From the NCBI RefSeq assembly GCF_030064065.1, contig NZ_CP125946.1, forward strand, positions 1,240,001-1,304,000: a stretch of DNA of 64,000 nt. Reading direction: 5' to 3'. Shown here in pieces: positions 17,261-26,304 of the stretch. Source of the stretch: Rothia sp. SD9660Na (GTDB lineage: Bacteria > Actinomycetota > Actinomycetes > Actinomycetales > Micrococcaceae). The position numbers and the translations under genes are program-made. Below the pieces are notes generated by a model. The model saw nothing but the letters and a program-made list of their open reading frames with translations. It made no database searches and had not been told where the DNA came from. Each line of letters opens with the position of its first letter. The first letter of the stretch is position 1.

Positions 17261-18946
17261 CTAGACCCCCGCTCCGGTATCGACGGCACGAGCCGGGGCT
17301 GCGTTGAGAACGCGCAGACGAATGTTGAGGGTGGAGAGGACGTCCTCAATTTCGCTGGCCTGGGGCACTTCGACCTGGTCTTCAAATTCTGCGCGCACGG
17401 CCTCAAGCAGGTGCTCGGTGCTGATGCCCTCAGCCCCGGTAGACAGGTAGGACTTAATCGCCAGCTTCTTCGCCTGATCGACGATATTGCGGATTACGGC
17501 GCCCGAGAGGAAATCGCCCCTGAAGAGCCAGCGGCTCACGCCGTTCTCTAGGTCAACGCTGATATAGCGGTTCGCCGGCTCAGCGGAGAAGAGGTGGTCA
17601 ATGACCGTCTCAATCATGCTGGCAACCGCCTGCTGCTGGGACCCAGCTCTTGCCACCTCAGCCTGACTGATGGGCAAATCCTCGGTGAGGTACAGCCCGA
17701 AAATTTCGGCAGCGCCAGCCCGGTTGGGGCGGTTAATACGAATTTTCACGTCCAAACGCCCCGGGCGCAACACAGCCGGGTCAATCATGTCTTCGCGGTT
17801 GGTCGCACCAATCACAATGACGTTATCCAGACTCTCAACCCCGTCAATTTCAGCCAGAAGCTGGGGCACGATGGTGGTTTCTACATCCGAAGACCGACCC
17901 GAACCGCGGGTGCGGAAGAGCGACTCCATCTCGTCAAAGAAAACCACCACGGGGTGGCCCGCTCGTGCCTTGTCGCGGGCAGCAGAGAAGATATCGCGAA
18001 TCTGACGCTCGGTCTCACCCACATACTTATCCAGCAACTCCGGGCCCTTGATGTTCAAGAAGTAGCCGGTCTTTTTACCATTCTCAGAGCGCTCCGCAGC
18101 CCGCGCAGCCAGAGAGTTAGCCACAGCCTTAGCAATCAGGGTCTTACCGTTGCCGGGAGGGCCATACAGCAAGATACCCTTGGGCGGGGTCAGGCGGTAC
18201 TGGCGGTAAATATCGGGGTGCAAGAAAGGCAGCTCAACGGCGTCCCTAATCAGGTCAATCTGGTCACCCAGACCACCGATATTGTCATAGGTAACATCGG
18301 GCACCTCTTCCAGCACCAACTCCTGGGCATCGGTATGGGGAACCAGGGAGGTCACCATCTGAATACGCGAATCGTAGGTAACGGTATCCCCCACCCGCAG
18401 CTCGTCCGGGTCCAGGGCACCCGAAATACGGGCCACAGCCTTAGACTGGTTGGGCAGGTCAACCACCAGGTGATCGTGATCGAGCACCTCCCGCACCGTC
18501 ACCACATCACCGTAGCCTTCGAACCCCAGCGATACCACGGCCTGGGTCTGCTCGTTGAGCAGGACGGTCATACCCGGCTTCACCTGCGCAATCGGCAGCA
18601 GGGGTGAGCAGGTGATACGCACCAGACGGCCGCCCAAGAGAACATCAAGATGCTCCTCAATCTCAGCCGGAGTCTTACCCTCGGCAAGATCCTGGTAGGT
18701 CATCATCGCCCCGTGTACCCCCAGCACCAGGGCAGAGTTCAGCGGCGGAACCACCTCCTGAGCCAGCGCCATGCGCAGATGCTCAATCTCGTTCTTCGTC
18801 TTGGTCAGAGCCGTCACCAGCTTCTGGTTGCGCTCGCCAGCCGCCCGCAACTGCCGATCAAGATTGCGGCGATTATCGTTAGCGATATTGAGCTGCCGCA
18901 GAATACGCTCGTAATCTACCGACGAAACGGTTAAACGTTCACTCAT
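17261..18946 (-). CDS. arc: Proteasomal AAA ATPase forming ring-shaped complexes (ARC/Mpa)
   Basis: A hexameric unfoldase that binds Pup through its N-terminal coiled coil. It has about 561 residues: coiled coil 5-60, tandem OB domains to about 220, then the AAA core with Walker A GPPGNGKT and Walker B VVFFDEMES. Start MSERLTVSSVDYERIL; an upstream in-frame ATG adds 9 residues without family similarity. The C-terminus ends TGAGV and lacks the QYL-type (HbYX-like) tail that docks Mpa onto the 20S proteasome, and no prcBA is in the cluster. It probably works without a proteasome, as in Corynebacterium. Confidence 0.94.
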   Translation of the reverse strand: MSERLTVSSVDYERILRQLNIANDNRRNLDRQLRAAGERNQKLVTALTKTKNEIEHLRMALAQEVVPPLNSALVLGVHGAMMTYQDLAEGKTPAEIEEHLDVLLGGRLVRITCSPLLPIAQVKPGMTVLLNEQTQAVVSLGFEGYGDVVTVREVLDHDHLVVDLPNQSKAVARISGALDPDELRVGDTVTYDSRIQMVTSLVPHTDAQELVLEEVPDVTYDNIGGLGDQIDLIRDAVELPFLHPDIYRQYRLTPPKGILLYGPPGNGKTLIAKAVANSLAARAAERSENGKKTGYFLNIKGPELLDKYVGETERQIRDIFSAARDKARAGHPVVVFFDEMESLFRTRGSGRSSDVETTIVPQLLAEIDGVESLDNVIVIGATNREDMIDPAVLRPGRLDVKIRINRPNRAGAAEIFGLYLTEDLPISQAEVARAGSQQQAVASMIETVIDHLFSAEPANRYISVDLENGVSRWLFRGDFLSGAVIRNIVDQAKKLAIKSYLSTGAEGISTEHLLEAVRAEFEDQVEVPQASEIEDVLSTLNIRLRVLNAAPARAVDTGAGV

Positions 18947-18990
18947 GCTGGGGCACTTCTTTCTGGTGACCACTCACCGGTGAGTCAGAA

Positions 18991-19020
18991 CCCCGCCACC
19001 CCAAACGTCGGGTGGCGGGG
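18991..19020 (-). terminator. Terminator after trmI
   Basis: 11-bp GC stem (18991-19001 with 19010-19020) just downstream of the trmI stop on the minus strand. A second short palindrome (18972-18985, ACTCACCGGTGAGT) lies next to it, upstream of arc. Confidence 0.8.
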
Positions 19021-19033
19021 CCGTCATGGGGTT

Positions 19034-20137
19034 TTAGTTTTCGGAATCCTGGTCGGCCTGCGCTGCCTCAGCCTTCTGGGCGGCAGAGGCGGCCTTTTCA
19101 GCCAGGTTCAGGGCATCTCGGCCTGCCCGGCGGAGCTTACGGTCAGAGACGTTACGCTCACCCAGGGCTGCGGGAGTCCAGGCGTTCATATCCTCTTCTG
19201 AGAAATCGGTCTTTGAGGCGCGGCGCTTGGGGGCAAGACGCTCTGCCCCGTCAGCTAGACGGCGGGCGGTAATAAGGAAGCCGGTGTGGGCTACCATGCG
19301 GTGGTCGGGGCGCACGGCCAGGCCCTCTACGTGCCAGCCTCGCACCATGGTTTCGTGGGATTCGGGCTCGGTGAAGCGGCCATCGGCGCGCAGGGCCTCA
19401 GCCACGCGGGAGAGCTGGGTGACGGTTGCAACGTAGCAGATGATGACGCCGCCGGGCGCCAGGGCGGTGGCTACGGCATCCAGGCACTCCCAGGGGGCCA
19501 GCATGTCGAGAACAGCTCGATCTACAGAACCGGGCTCCTCAACCTCTCCCAGGGCCTCAGCCAGATCGCCCAGAGTCAAGGACCAGGCGGGATGTTCTCC
19601 ACCAAAGAAAGTTTCGATATTGCCCCGGGCAATGTCGGCAAACTCCTCACGGCGCTCAAAAGAACGCAGGTGGCCACCGTCGCCTACAGCGCGTAGCAGG
19701 GCAATCGACAGGGCGCCGGAACCGACACCGGCCTCAATCACGCGGGCACCGGGGAAGATATCGGCCATCGCCACAATCTGACCGGCGTCCTTGGGGTAAA
19801 CCACCGCAGCGCCACGGGGCATAGACAGCACAAAATCCTTGTACAGCGGGCGCAGGGCCTGGAACTTGAACCCCTCAGAGTTCTCAATGACGGCGCCCTC
19901 AACGTTACCGATCAGCTCACTGTGCCTAAAGAAACCGCGGTGGGAGTGGTACTCCCCGCCCTCAGCCAGGGTAATGGTAGTCATGCGTCCGCGTTCGTCG
20001 GTTAGCTGGACGCGCTCTCCCGGGCGGAAAGGGCCACGGCGGTTGACGCTACCGGTAGGGGTACTCATAAGGTCAGATTTCTCTTTCGTTTTTGGTCTAG
20101 TTTCTTCTATTGTCTCAGAAAAGCGCGGTGGGGTCAT
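19034..20137 (-). CDS. trmI: tRNA (adenine(58)-N1)-methyltransferase TrmI
   Basis: Methylates A58 in the T-loop of tRNAs. The SAM-binding motif is VIEAGVGSGALSIALL, preceded by the conserved MPRGAAVVYPKDAGQI and an N-terminal beta domain (FRPGERVQLTDERGR). Two starts are possible. The ATG at 20137 overlaps the upstream stop (ATGA). The ATG at 20068 begins MSTPTGSVNRRGPFRPGERV, closer to the usual family N-terminus. The C-terminal 60 residues are an Ala/Glu/Lys-rich tail. The neighbouring arc gene is the usual actinobacterial context. Confidence 0.93.
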   Translation of the reverse strand: MTPPRFSETIEETRPKTKEKSDLMSTPTGSVNRRGPFRPGERVQLTDERGRMTTITLAEGGEYHSHRGFFRHSELIGNVEGAVIENSEGFKFQALRPLYKDFVLSMPRGAAVVYPKDAGQIVAMADIFPGARVIEAGVGSGALSIALLRAVGDGGHLRSFERREEFADIARGNIETFFGGEHPAWSLTLGDLAEALGEVEEPGSVDRAVLDMLAPWECLDAVATALAPGGVIICYVATVTQLSRVAEALRADGRFTEPESHETMVRGWHVEGLAVRPDHRMVAHTGFLITARRLADGAERLAPKRRASKTDFSEEDMNAWTPAALGERNVSDRKLRRAGRDALNLAEKAASAAQKAEAAQADQDSEN

Positions 20138-21279
20138 TTAGATGAAGACGTGCTAGCGCCCACGGTGGCGAGCACCGCCTGAGTCATGGCCTGGGAGTTT
20201 ACCAGCCCTACGGGGGTGGCGGCGTCCATCACCACCCAGGTGAGATTCTGCCCCCTCTGCTCTTCGGGCAGACGGTAGTGGGCAAAGCCGCTGTACTCAT
20301 CGAAGGTGTCGATGTAACTGGTCTGGACACTCAGAGTGCGCGCTGCAAGGGGCTGGGCGATAGCGGCCAGGGGCTGCTGGTCAAGGGAGTCCAGCGAGGC
20401 AGCGAGCGTTGTAGGTTCAACAAAGGCCAAAGGACGCACGGACGCCCCCTGCTGATCTACCAGGAGCAAGTGGGATACGCCGTCCCAGCGCTGACGGGCG
20501 CCACCGACGCTGCTGCGCGGGTCAGCGAGCTGGGCGGGGACCATCAGGGCGGACGCCCGTAGGGGGTGGCGAGGGTCAGAATCCTGCGCGAGTTGTTTGA
20601 GGGAGTGGTTGGTACCGCTCCACAGATAAAAGGCCAGGGCAGCGGCTACCAGTAGCACCCAGGGGGACCGCCACAGGCCGGTGAAGAGCAGGGCGCTAGC
20701 TAAGAGGGCAAGGAGCAGAAGCCCCGTATAGGCAGTCACCCGGGTTGCCACCGACCGGCGGCCTACCAGAATAAAGACCAGGGCTTCAAGGGCATAGCCG
20801 CCGTCGAGGGGGAAGGCCGGTATCAGGTTAAAAATGCCGATAGCTAGGTTGACCTGGGCGGCTAAGGCGAAGCCAAAGAAGTCAGCGGAACCCGTCATCA
20901 GCCATATCAGCTGGCACAGGGCCGCTACCGCAAAGTTAACCAGCGGGCCAGCCACCGACACCAGCAGCGAGGTAGCTGCCGAAGCGGTCTGCATCTTGGT
21001 CTGCCCACCCCACATGTTCAAGGAAATGGATGAGATCCGCACCCCCCGGGCCCGGCCGACCGCAGCGTGTGCCAGTTCGTGGGCGAAGACTCCCAGCGCC
21101 AGAGTACTGGCAACCACACCAGCAGCAAGATAGCCCTGCGCTTCCGTTAAAGACCGCAAAGACGCCAGGTTCATACCGTAACCCATCACGACCAAAGCCA
21201 TGAGGGGGAACCATGAGCGCCGTAGATATATTGGCGCCCCCGCGAAAGAACCAACCCGAAGACCCGGATGGGACGTCAT
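20134..21279 (-). CDS. Site-2-protease-type M50 metallopeptidase with CBS-like tail
   Basis: An intramembrane zinc protease of about 381 residues. The zinc-binding HELAH is at residues 67-71 within a TM helix and the second motif is NLIPAFPLDGGYALE, supplying the Asp ligand. Around six TM helices are followed by a cytoplasmic region from about 235 that resembles a weak CBS pair. Start: AGGAGG 7 nt before the ATG at 21279 is decisive; the frame extends 9 codons further without a ribosome site. It is translationally coupled to trmI. The substrate is unknown. Confidence 0.9.
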   Translation of the reverse strand: MTSHPGLRVGSFAGAPIYLRRSWFPLMALVVMGYGMNLASLRSLTEAQGYLAAGVVASTLALGVFAHELAHAAVGRARGVRISSISLNMWGGQTKMQTASAATSLLVSVAGPLVNFAVAALCQLIWLMTGSADFFGFALAAQVNLAIGIFNLIPAFPLDGGYALEALVFILVGRRSVATRVTAYTGLLLLALLASALLFTGLWRSPWVLLVAAALAFYLWSGTNHSLKQLAQDSDPRHPLRASALMVPAQLADPRSSVGGARQRWDGVSHLLLVDQQGASVRPLAFVEPTTLAASLDSLDQQPLAAIAQPLAARTLSVQTSYIDTFDEYSGFAHYRLPEEQRGQNLTWVVMDAATPVGLVNSQAMTQAVLATVGASTSSSK

Positions 21280-21373
21280 ACCTTTACCTCCTGAGCGCTG
21301 CATCACCGGAGCTGCCGCCCCGGAACTCTCTAGTCTATTGCCTGTAGAGGTTACGGCCTATCAGGGGTAGGAT

Positions 21374-22264
21374 ATGGGGGTGATTAATCAGCCCCTCCCC
21401 CTCAACGCTCTGAACCATTTTGCAAGCACCTCCACCCTACCGGCTCACACCCCCACCGTGCTCCTGGTCGGTTTCACAGGGTGGAATGATGCCGGCGACG
21501 CCGTCATCGACGCCTTCCATGCGCTATGGGAGCACTACCCCGCCACACCGGCACCAGGCTTTGACGTGAGCGGCTGCTACAACTACACCGAAACCCGACC
21601 TCTTCTGAGCATCGACGAGGACGGTACCCAGCGCATTACCTGGCCCGATACCGTCTTTACCGAGGCACACACCACCGCCGGCGTCCGCCTACTCACCCTC
21701 TCTGGCCCCGAGCCCTCCATGAACTGGCAGACCTACATCGAGCGTTTTAAAGACCTGGTGCAGCGGGAACAGGTTGACCTGGTGGTGTTCTGCGGGGCCC
21801 TACTCGATGCGGTCCCCCATACCCGCTCCCTGCCGCTGAGCGTTACCAGCTATACCAGCAGCGTCCTCGCCTTAGAGGGCGTAGAAGCCAATGCCTACCA
21901 GGGCCCAACCGGTCTGCTCGGTGTGCTGGCGTTCGAGGCCGGTCAGGCTCACGTACCCTCCCTCTCCCTCTGGGTGTCGGTTCCCCACTACCTGCCTGAG
22001 CCGCCCCACCCCAAGGCGACCTTCACCCTGCTCTCTGCCCTCGAAGCGATTCTGGGCTTCCCCATGCCCCTAGAGCGCAGCGCAGATGACATCGCCAGTT
22101 GGAACCACCAGGCCGCCGCCCTGATCGAGGACGAGCCCGAGCTGGCCAGCTACGTACGAACCCTAGAATCAATAGCTGAGACCAACGACGATATCGCTGA
22201 CCTCAGCCAAATAGATATTGCGGCCCAGTTCGAGAAGTTCCTCAAGGACCAGGACGACAACTAG
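21374..22264 (+). CDS. PAC2 family protein
   Basis: About 296 residues of the PAC2 fold, named for a eukaryotic proteasome-assembly chaperone ([22 protein letters not shown] ... [21 protein letters not shown] ... [14 protein letters not shown]). Its bacterial role is unknown; actinobacterial copies often sit next to mshC, as here (convergent, 4-bp overlap). There is no Shine-Dalgarno. TAGGAT at 21368-21373 ends 6 nt before an in-frame GTG at 21380, so the real leaderless start may be that GTG rather than the ATG at 21374. Confidence 0.88.
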   Translation: MGVINQPLPLNALNHFASTSTLPAHTPTVLLVGFTGWNDAGDAVIDAFHALWEHYPATPAPGFDVSGCYNYTETRPLLSIDEDGTQRITWPDTVFTEAHTTAGVRLLTLSGPEPSMNWQTYIERFKDLVQREQVDLVVFCGALLDAVPHTRSLPLSVTSYTSSVLALEGVEANAYQGPTGLLGVLAFEAGQAHVPSLSLWVSVPHYLPEPPHPKATFTLLSALEAILGFPMPLERSADDIASWNHQAAALIEDEPELASYVRTLESIAETNDDIADLSQIDIAAQFEKFLKDQDDN

Positions 22265-23565
22265 GCAGCAGGCACCAGCTCAACGCCAAGGCGGGCCATG
22301 AGCAGGTCGGCTACCAGCTGACCGCCGGCACCACCGTTCTCAAGGGTAGAGAGAGCCCATTGGTCAAGGGCAACCAGGGCGGCGGGGGTGTTGAGGTCGT
22401 CAGCCAGTTGCTGGCGGACGGTCTCAAGCAGAGCCAGCGCGAGCTCATCGGCCTGCCCCTCGGCAGCTGCCACAGCCGAACGGTAGATTTCCAGACGCCC
22501 CTGGGCCTTAGTCAGCAAATCTTCCTGCCAGAACCAGTCGGTGCGGTAGTGGTTATCCATAATCGCCAGGCGGATAGCGGCAGGTTCTACACCGGCAGCC
22601 CGCAGCTTCGACACCAACACCAGGTTACCCAGGGACTTACTCATCTTCTCCCCGTCAAGGCCCACCATGCCAGTGTGCATGTAGTGGCGGGCCATAGGCT
22701 CACCGTTCAGGGCAAAGGAATGGCTCGAACCCAAATCGTGGTGCGGGAAAATCAGGTCAGAGCCACCGCCCTGAACAGAGAAGGGTGCGCCCAGGAACTC
22801 ACTCGAAATCACGCTGCACTCGATATGCCAACCGGGGCGGCCGCGTCCTAGCTCCCCTGCGTCCCAGGCAGGCTCCCCCGCCCGCTCAACGCGCCACAGC
22901 AGGGGGTCAAGGGCGTTACGCTTACCGGGGCGATCAGGGTCGCCGCCACGTTCACCAAAAATGGTCAGCATCTCTTCCAGGCTGTAGTGGGCCACCTGAC
23001 CCAGCGACCAGCCGCCTTCGCGACCTTCACCCAGTTTCTGAGCGGCCTCAATATCGAAGTAGATATCACCGTCGGGATGGGTAAGACCCTGCTCATCGGT
23101 GAAACCGGGCACGCGGTAGGCCACACCCTCGTGCAGTAGTTTCTGCACGGCAGCCGCCACAGAAGGCACCGAGTCGACAACGCTCACGTAGTGGTCAGGG
23201 GCAATGACATTCAGCTCCACCATATCGGTGCGGAACAGCTCGGTCTGTTCCTCAGCAAGCTGCCGCCAGTCAACGCCGGTTGCTTCGGCGCGTTCAAGTA
23301 GGGGATCATCAACGTCGGTGACGTTCTGTACGAAGGTTACCTCTACTCCGGCATCACGCCAGGCCCGGTTCAGCACGTCAAAAGCAACATAGGTAGAGGC
23401 GTGCCCCATGTGGGTCGCGTCGTAGGGGGTAATACCGCAGACGTACAGCCCTGCGCGGCTCTCACGCTCGAGGGTCTGCCTACCTCCGGCCGCAGTATCA
23501 AAGACGGTGGGAAGGGGCGCCTGCCCCGGGAGTGACGGAATGGTGGGCTGGTTCCAAGCTCGCAT
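22261..23565 (-). CDS. mshC: Cysteine:glucosaminyl-inositol ligase MshC (mycothiol synthesis)
   Basis: ATP-dependent ligation of cysteine to GlcN-inositol, the third step of mycothiol synthesis. The 434-residue protein is a cysteinyl-tRNA synthetase paralogue: the HIGH-like motif is HMGH in [13 protein letters not shown], the zinc-ligand Cys is in [11 protein letters not shown], and KMSKS is intact in [17 protein letters not shown]. It lacks the anticodon-binding C-terminus of true CysRS, and the start [14 protein letters not shown] is typical of MshC. It shows the host makes mycothiol. Confidence 0.95.
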   Translation of the reverse strand: MRAWNQPTIPSLPGQAPLPTVFDTAAGGRQTLERESRAGLYVCGITPYDATHMGHASTYVAFDVLNRAWRDAGVEVTFVQNVTDVDDPLLERAEATGVDWRQLAEEQTELFRTDMVELNVIAPDHYVSVVDSVPSVAAAVQKLLHEGVAYRVPGFTDEQGLTHPDGDIYFDIEAAQKLGEGREGGWSLGQVAHYSLEEMLTIFGERGGDPDRPGKRNALDPLLWRVERAGEPAWDAGELGRGRPGWHIECSVISSEFLGAPFSVQGGGSDLIFPHHDLGSSHSFALNGEPMARHYMHTGMVGLDGEKMSKSLGNLVLVSKLRAAGVEPAAIRLAIMDNHYRTDWFWQEDLLTKAQGRLEIYRSAVAAAEGQADELALALLETVRQQLADDLNTPAALVALDQWALSTLENGGAGGQLVADLLMARLGVELVPAA

Positions 23566-23639
23566 GAAAACCTCACGATAGTTGATGTGCGCCTACCCCA
23601 AAATAGCCTCGGGCGGCGCTTTTTCTCTTCCTAAAACAA

Positions 23640-23671
23640 TACCCGCCCGGAAAGGTATTTCCGGGCGGGTA
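23640..23671. terminator. Terminator between uppP and mshC
   Basis: 13-bp stem (TACCCGCCCGGAA / TTCCGGGCGGGTA) with a 6-nt loop, downstream of uppP on the minus strand and ahead of mshC. Confidence 0.85.
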
Positions 23672-23686
23672 AAAAGTGAGACAGGT

Positions 23687-24541
23687 CTACGCGGCGAGGA
23701 CGCCGGTGCCCAGCAGGATGTACAGGGCAAGACCCAGGGCGATACGGTACCAGACGAAGATGCTGTAGCTCTTGTTGGAAACGTACTTGAGGAACCAGCC
23801 AATAATCAGGTAGCCAACCACGAAAGCAACCAGGGTTGCGACCATGGTGGAGCCGAAACCGTAGTAGCCGGTGAAGCCCTCAGAGATGCTGCCTGCCAGC
23901 TTGTAGAGACCCGATGCGAAAACCGCGGGGATTGCCAGCAGGAAGGAGTAACGGGCGGCAGCCTCACGGGTGTAGCCCATGAGCAGACCAGCCATGATGG
24001 TGCCGCCGGAGCGTGAAACACCGGGCACCAGGGCCAGCGCCTGCGCAAAACCGTACAGAATACCGTGCTTGATAGTGAGGTCTTTCAGCTCTCGCTGTTC
24101 GCGACCGATACGGTCTGCGATACCCAGGAAGATTGCGAACACAATCAGCATGGTTGCGGTAATCCAAAGGCTACGGAAGGTTGAATCGATGTAGTCCTCC
24201 AGCAGGATGCCCAGAATACCAATCGGCAGGGAGCCGATGATGATGAACCAGCCCATGCGGGCGTCCGGATTCTTCTTATCAACCTTGCCCACCAAAGAAC
24301 CGAACCAGTTCTTGATGATGCGAACGATGTCCTTCCAGAAGAAGACCAAAACAGCCGCTTCAGTACCCAGCTGGGTGATAGCGGTAAAAGCCGCACCGGG
24401 ATCCTCACCGTTCGGTAAGAACTGACCCACGATACGAATATGGCCCGATGACGAAATCGGCAAAAACTCAGTTAGACCCTGGACGAGACCCAGGATGATT
24501 GCTTGTATCCATTCCACAGCAGAAAACTCTACGCGAGTCAA
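23687..24541 (-). CDS. uppP: Undecaprenyl-diphosphatase UppP (BacA)
   Basis: Dephosphorylates undecaprenyl pyrophosphate to recycle the cell-wall lipid carrier; confers bacitracin tolerance. The 284 residues have about eight TM helices. Motif 1 is [17 protein letters not shown] and motif 2 is [16 protein letters not shown], with the catalytic Glu, His and Arg present. The first residues (MTRVEFSA) are of uncertain use; a GTG at VEW could also start. It is a monocistronic-looking gene between two terminators. Confidence 0.95.
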   Translation of the reverse strand: MTRVEFSAVEWIQAIILGLVQGLTEFLPISSSGHIRIVGQFLPNGEDPGAAFTAITQLGTEAAVLVFFWKDIVRIIKNWFGSLVGKVDKKNPDARMGWFIIIGSLPIGILGILLEDYIDSTFRSLWITATMLIVFAIFLGIADRIGREQRELKDLTIKHGILYGFAQALALVPGVSRSGGTIMAGLLMGYTREAAARYSFLLAIPAVFASGLYKLAGSISEGFTGYYGFGSTMVATLVAFVVGYLIIGWFLKYVSNKSYSIFVWYRIALGLALYILLGTGVLAA

Positions 24542-24548
24542 AGAAAAA

Positions 24549-24576
24549 GCACAGCACCGCTCGCGGTGCTGTGCTG
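24549..24576 (-). terminator. Terminator after the acidic-protein gene
   Basis: Perfect 12-bp stem (24549-24560 with 24565-24576) and CTCG loop. On the minus strand it is followed by CTTTTTCTTT. Confidence 0.88.
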
Positions 24577-24606
24577 GGAATAACAGGTAGAACCTAGGTA
24601 ACCGGT

Positions 24607-24906
24607 CTACTTCTTCTCTTCATCGAGGTAGTACTCCACCTCGTCATCGTCTTCGTCGTCTTCTTCATCGAAGTCGTAGTCAAAGTCATCGTCGTCATCT
24701 TCATCTTCGATGAAAACTTCGAGCGGGGTGACCTCTTCGTAGGCGTCGAACAGGGCTTCTTCGTAGCGTTCAAAGGCGTTTGCGATGGCTACATAGGTGT
24801 TGTCGACGGCGGCGTCGTGTTCACCGCGGCTATTGATAATAGCGTTGAGGTGCTCTTCGAGGGCGGCGATCAGGTGAGCCAGTTCGGCACGAGGATTATT
24901 ACTCAT
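24607..24906 (-). CDS. Small highly acidic protein of unknown function
   Basis: About 99 residues. The N-terminal half is a predicted helical hairpin ([23 protein letters not shown] ... [19 protein letters not shown]). The C-terminal 40 residues are almost entirely Asp/Glu with Tyr/Phe. Homologues in Micrococcaceae are sometimes mislabelled as primosomal protein. The frame is open for another 36 codons, but these look non-coding, and a GGGAG lies 12 nt before the ATG at 24906. No function is inferred; the acidic tail could bind basic proteins or cations. Confidence 0.75.
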   Translation of the reverse strand: MSNNPRAELAHLIAALEEHLNAIINSRGEHDAAVDNTYVAIANAFERYEEALFDAYEEVTPLEVFIEDEDDDDDFDYDFDEEDDEDDDEVEYYLDEEKK

Positions 24907-24981
24907 ACAGTAGACGTTACTCCCTTTCTCAGTGGGTGGGAAATACCGGGCGATGAAAATTTGGTGAATCACACATAAGAA

Positions 24982-25012
24982 TGCCGCCCCGCTCGGGTGA
25001 GAGCGGGGCAGC
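24982..25012 (-). terminator. Terminator after ldh
   Basis: GC-rich stem GCCCCGCTC/GAGCGGGGC (24986-24994 with 25001-25009), extendable with one mismatch, about 50 nt downstream of the ldh stop on the minus strand. Confidence 0.75.
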
Positions 25013-25059
25013 ACTGCCTATAAGGCTAGGCTTCAGATGCGCTAGTAGCTTATCCGGTT

Positions 25060-26022
25060 TTAGAAGCCCAGGGTTGCCAGTGAGGAGTTGATGGCGTTGG
25101 CCGAGGCGCGCAGACGCTCGATTTCCTCGTCGGTCATGGGGACGTCGAGGACGCGCTTGACACCGTCGCGGGAGACAACTGAGGGCAGTGAGAGAGCGGC
25201 TTCGCCCTCGATGCCGTAGCGGCCGCGTACCTGGGTTGCGACGTTAAGTACGGCGTCCTGGCCATTCAGGATAGCTTCGGCGATGCGGGTAGCTGAGATA
25301 CCGATGGCGTAGTTGGTGGAACCCTTACCTTCGATGACCTTGTAGGCTGCACGCATGGCTTCTTCTGCCAGTTCTGCCTTGACCTCTTCGGTGAAGACCT
25401 TTTCACCATTTTCGTTGGTCCACTCGTTAAGGGGAACCATACCGATGTTGGCTGCTGACCAGACGGGGAATTCTGAGTCGCCGTGCTCACCAACGATGTT
25501 GGCGTGAACTGACTTGATGGAGACACCGGCCTTTTCAGCGATCAGCCAGCGCAGGCGGGATGAGTCGAGCACGGTGCCGGATGCGAAGCAGCGCTCGGTG
25601 GGTAGACCGGTAATCTTCTGGGCTACAACGGCGAGGACGTCGCAGGGGTTGGTGACAATCATGAGGATAGCGTTGGGGGCTACCTCCATGACCTTGGGAA
25701 GCATGGACTTGAAGATGTTGACGTTTGCTTCTGCCAGTTCCAGGCGGGGCTGGCCGGGCTTCTGGCGGGCACCTGCGGTCACGATAATCAGGTCTGAGTC
25801 GCGCAGGATTTCTACGTCGCCGCTGCCTGAAACTTCAGCTTCGTGGGCGAACATGGTGCCGTGGGCGATGTCGAGGCCTTCTGCCTCTGCTCGTTCACCG
25901 GCGATGTCGTAGATAACGATTTCATCAGCTGCCCCGCGCAGGGTTGCTGCGTAGGCGGTTGCTGAACCAACACCACCTGCGCCGATAACGCCGAGCTTGG
26001 TGTTCTTCTTTTCGAGAGCCAT
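25060..26022 (-). CDS. ldh: L-lactate dehydrogenase
   Basis: Reduces pyruvate to L-lactate with NADH during fermentation. The 320 residues have the Rossmann GAGGVGS motif, GARQKPGQPRLEL (the Gln at the specificity position indicates lactate rather than malate dehydrogenase, plus the substrate loop Arg), TNPCDV, and the catalytic His in ANIVGEHGDSEF. The start has AAAGGAACC upstream. The 280-nt upstream region contains several inverted repeats that may be redox operators. Confidence 0.94.
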   Translation of the reverse strand: MALEKKNTKLGVIGAGGVGSATAYAATLRGAADEIVIYDIAGERAEAEGLDIAHGTMFAHEAEVSGSGDVEILRDSDLIIVTAGARQKPGQPRLELAEANVNIFKSMLPKVMEVAPNAILMIVTNPCDVLAVVAQKITGLPTERCFASGTVLDSSRLRWLIAEKAGVSIKSVHANIVGEHGDSEFPVWSAANIGMVPLNEWTNENGEKVFTEEVKAELAEEAMRAAYKVIEGKGSTNYAIGISATRIAEAILNGQDAVLNVATQVRGRYGIEGEAALSLPSVVSRDGVKRVLDVPMTDEEIERLRASANAINSSLATLGF

Positions 26023-26103
26023 GGGAGGTTCCTTTCAGCAGATGCTGTGGGGTTGTTTGTGTTCGTTACATCTCAAGTATGCCAGAAAAAATGCGCTTTT
26101 ATG

Positions 26104-26166
26104 TGGGTTTATCTGCTTTTCATTTGGGGTTTTACCGACCTTTACTCATAAAACCCCACAAACCCA
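26104..26166. promoter_or_regulatory. Nested inverted repeats upstream of ldh
   Basis: GGGGTTTTA (26126-26134) pairs with TAAAACCCC (26149-26157). Outside it, TGGGTTT (26104-26110) pairs with AAACCCA (26160-26166). It lies 80-145 nt upstream of ldh in AT-rich DNA and could be an operator pair or a hairpin. Confidence 0.45.
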
Positions 26167-26178
26167 AATATGTGCAGA

Positions 26179-26200
26179 GTGACCTTTTGTGAAAGGTCAC
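26179..26200. promoter_or_regulatory. Perfect 9-bp inverted repeat upstream of ldh
   Basis: GTGACCTTT-TGTG-AAAGGTCAC, a perfect palindrome 157 nt upstream of ldh. It contains TGTGA-N4-TCACA, which resembles Rex and CRP half-sites but with the wrong spacing (both normally have 6 between these halves). The regulator is unknown. Confidence 0.5.
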
Positions 26201-26304
26201 ATCACCACATAACATTTCTACTTCACACAGACAAGGCATCTTATATTCCCGTCAATCATGACTGCTGATGATGTAGCACTCACAGTTCGCCCCAAGAACT
26301 AAAG

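Noticed and set aside
24907..25014. 36-codon N-terminal extension of the acidic protein
   Set aside because: It runs into the ldh terminator region and has a Cys/Phe-rich non-coding look; the downstream ATG has a ribosome site.
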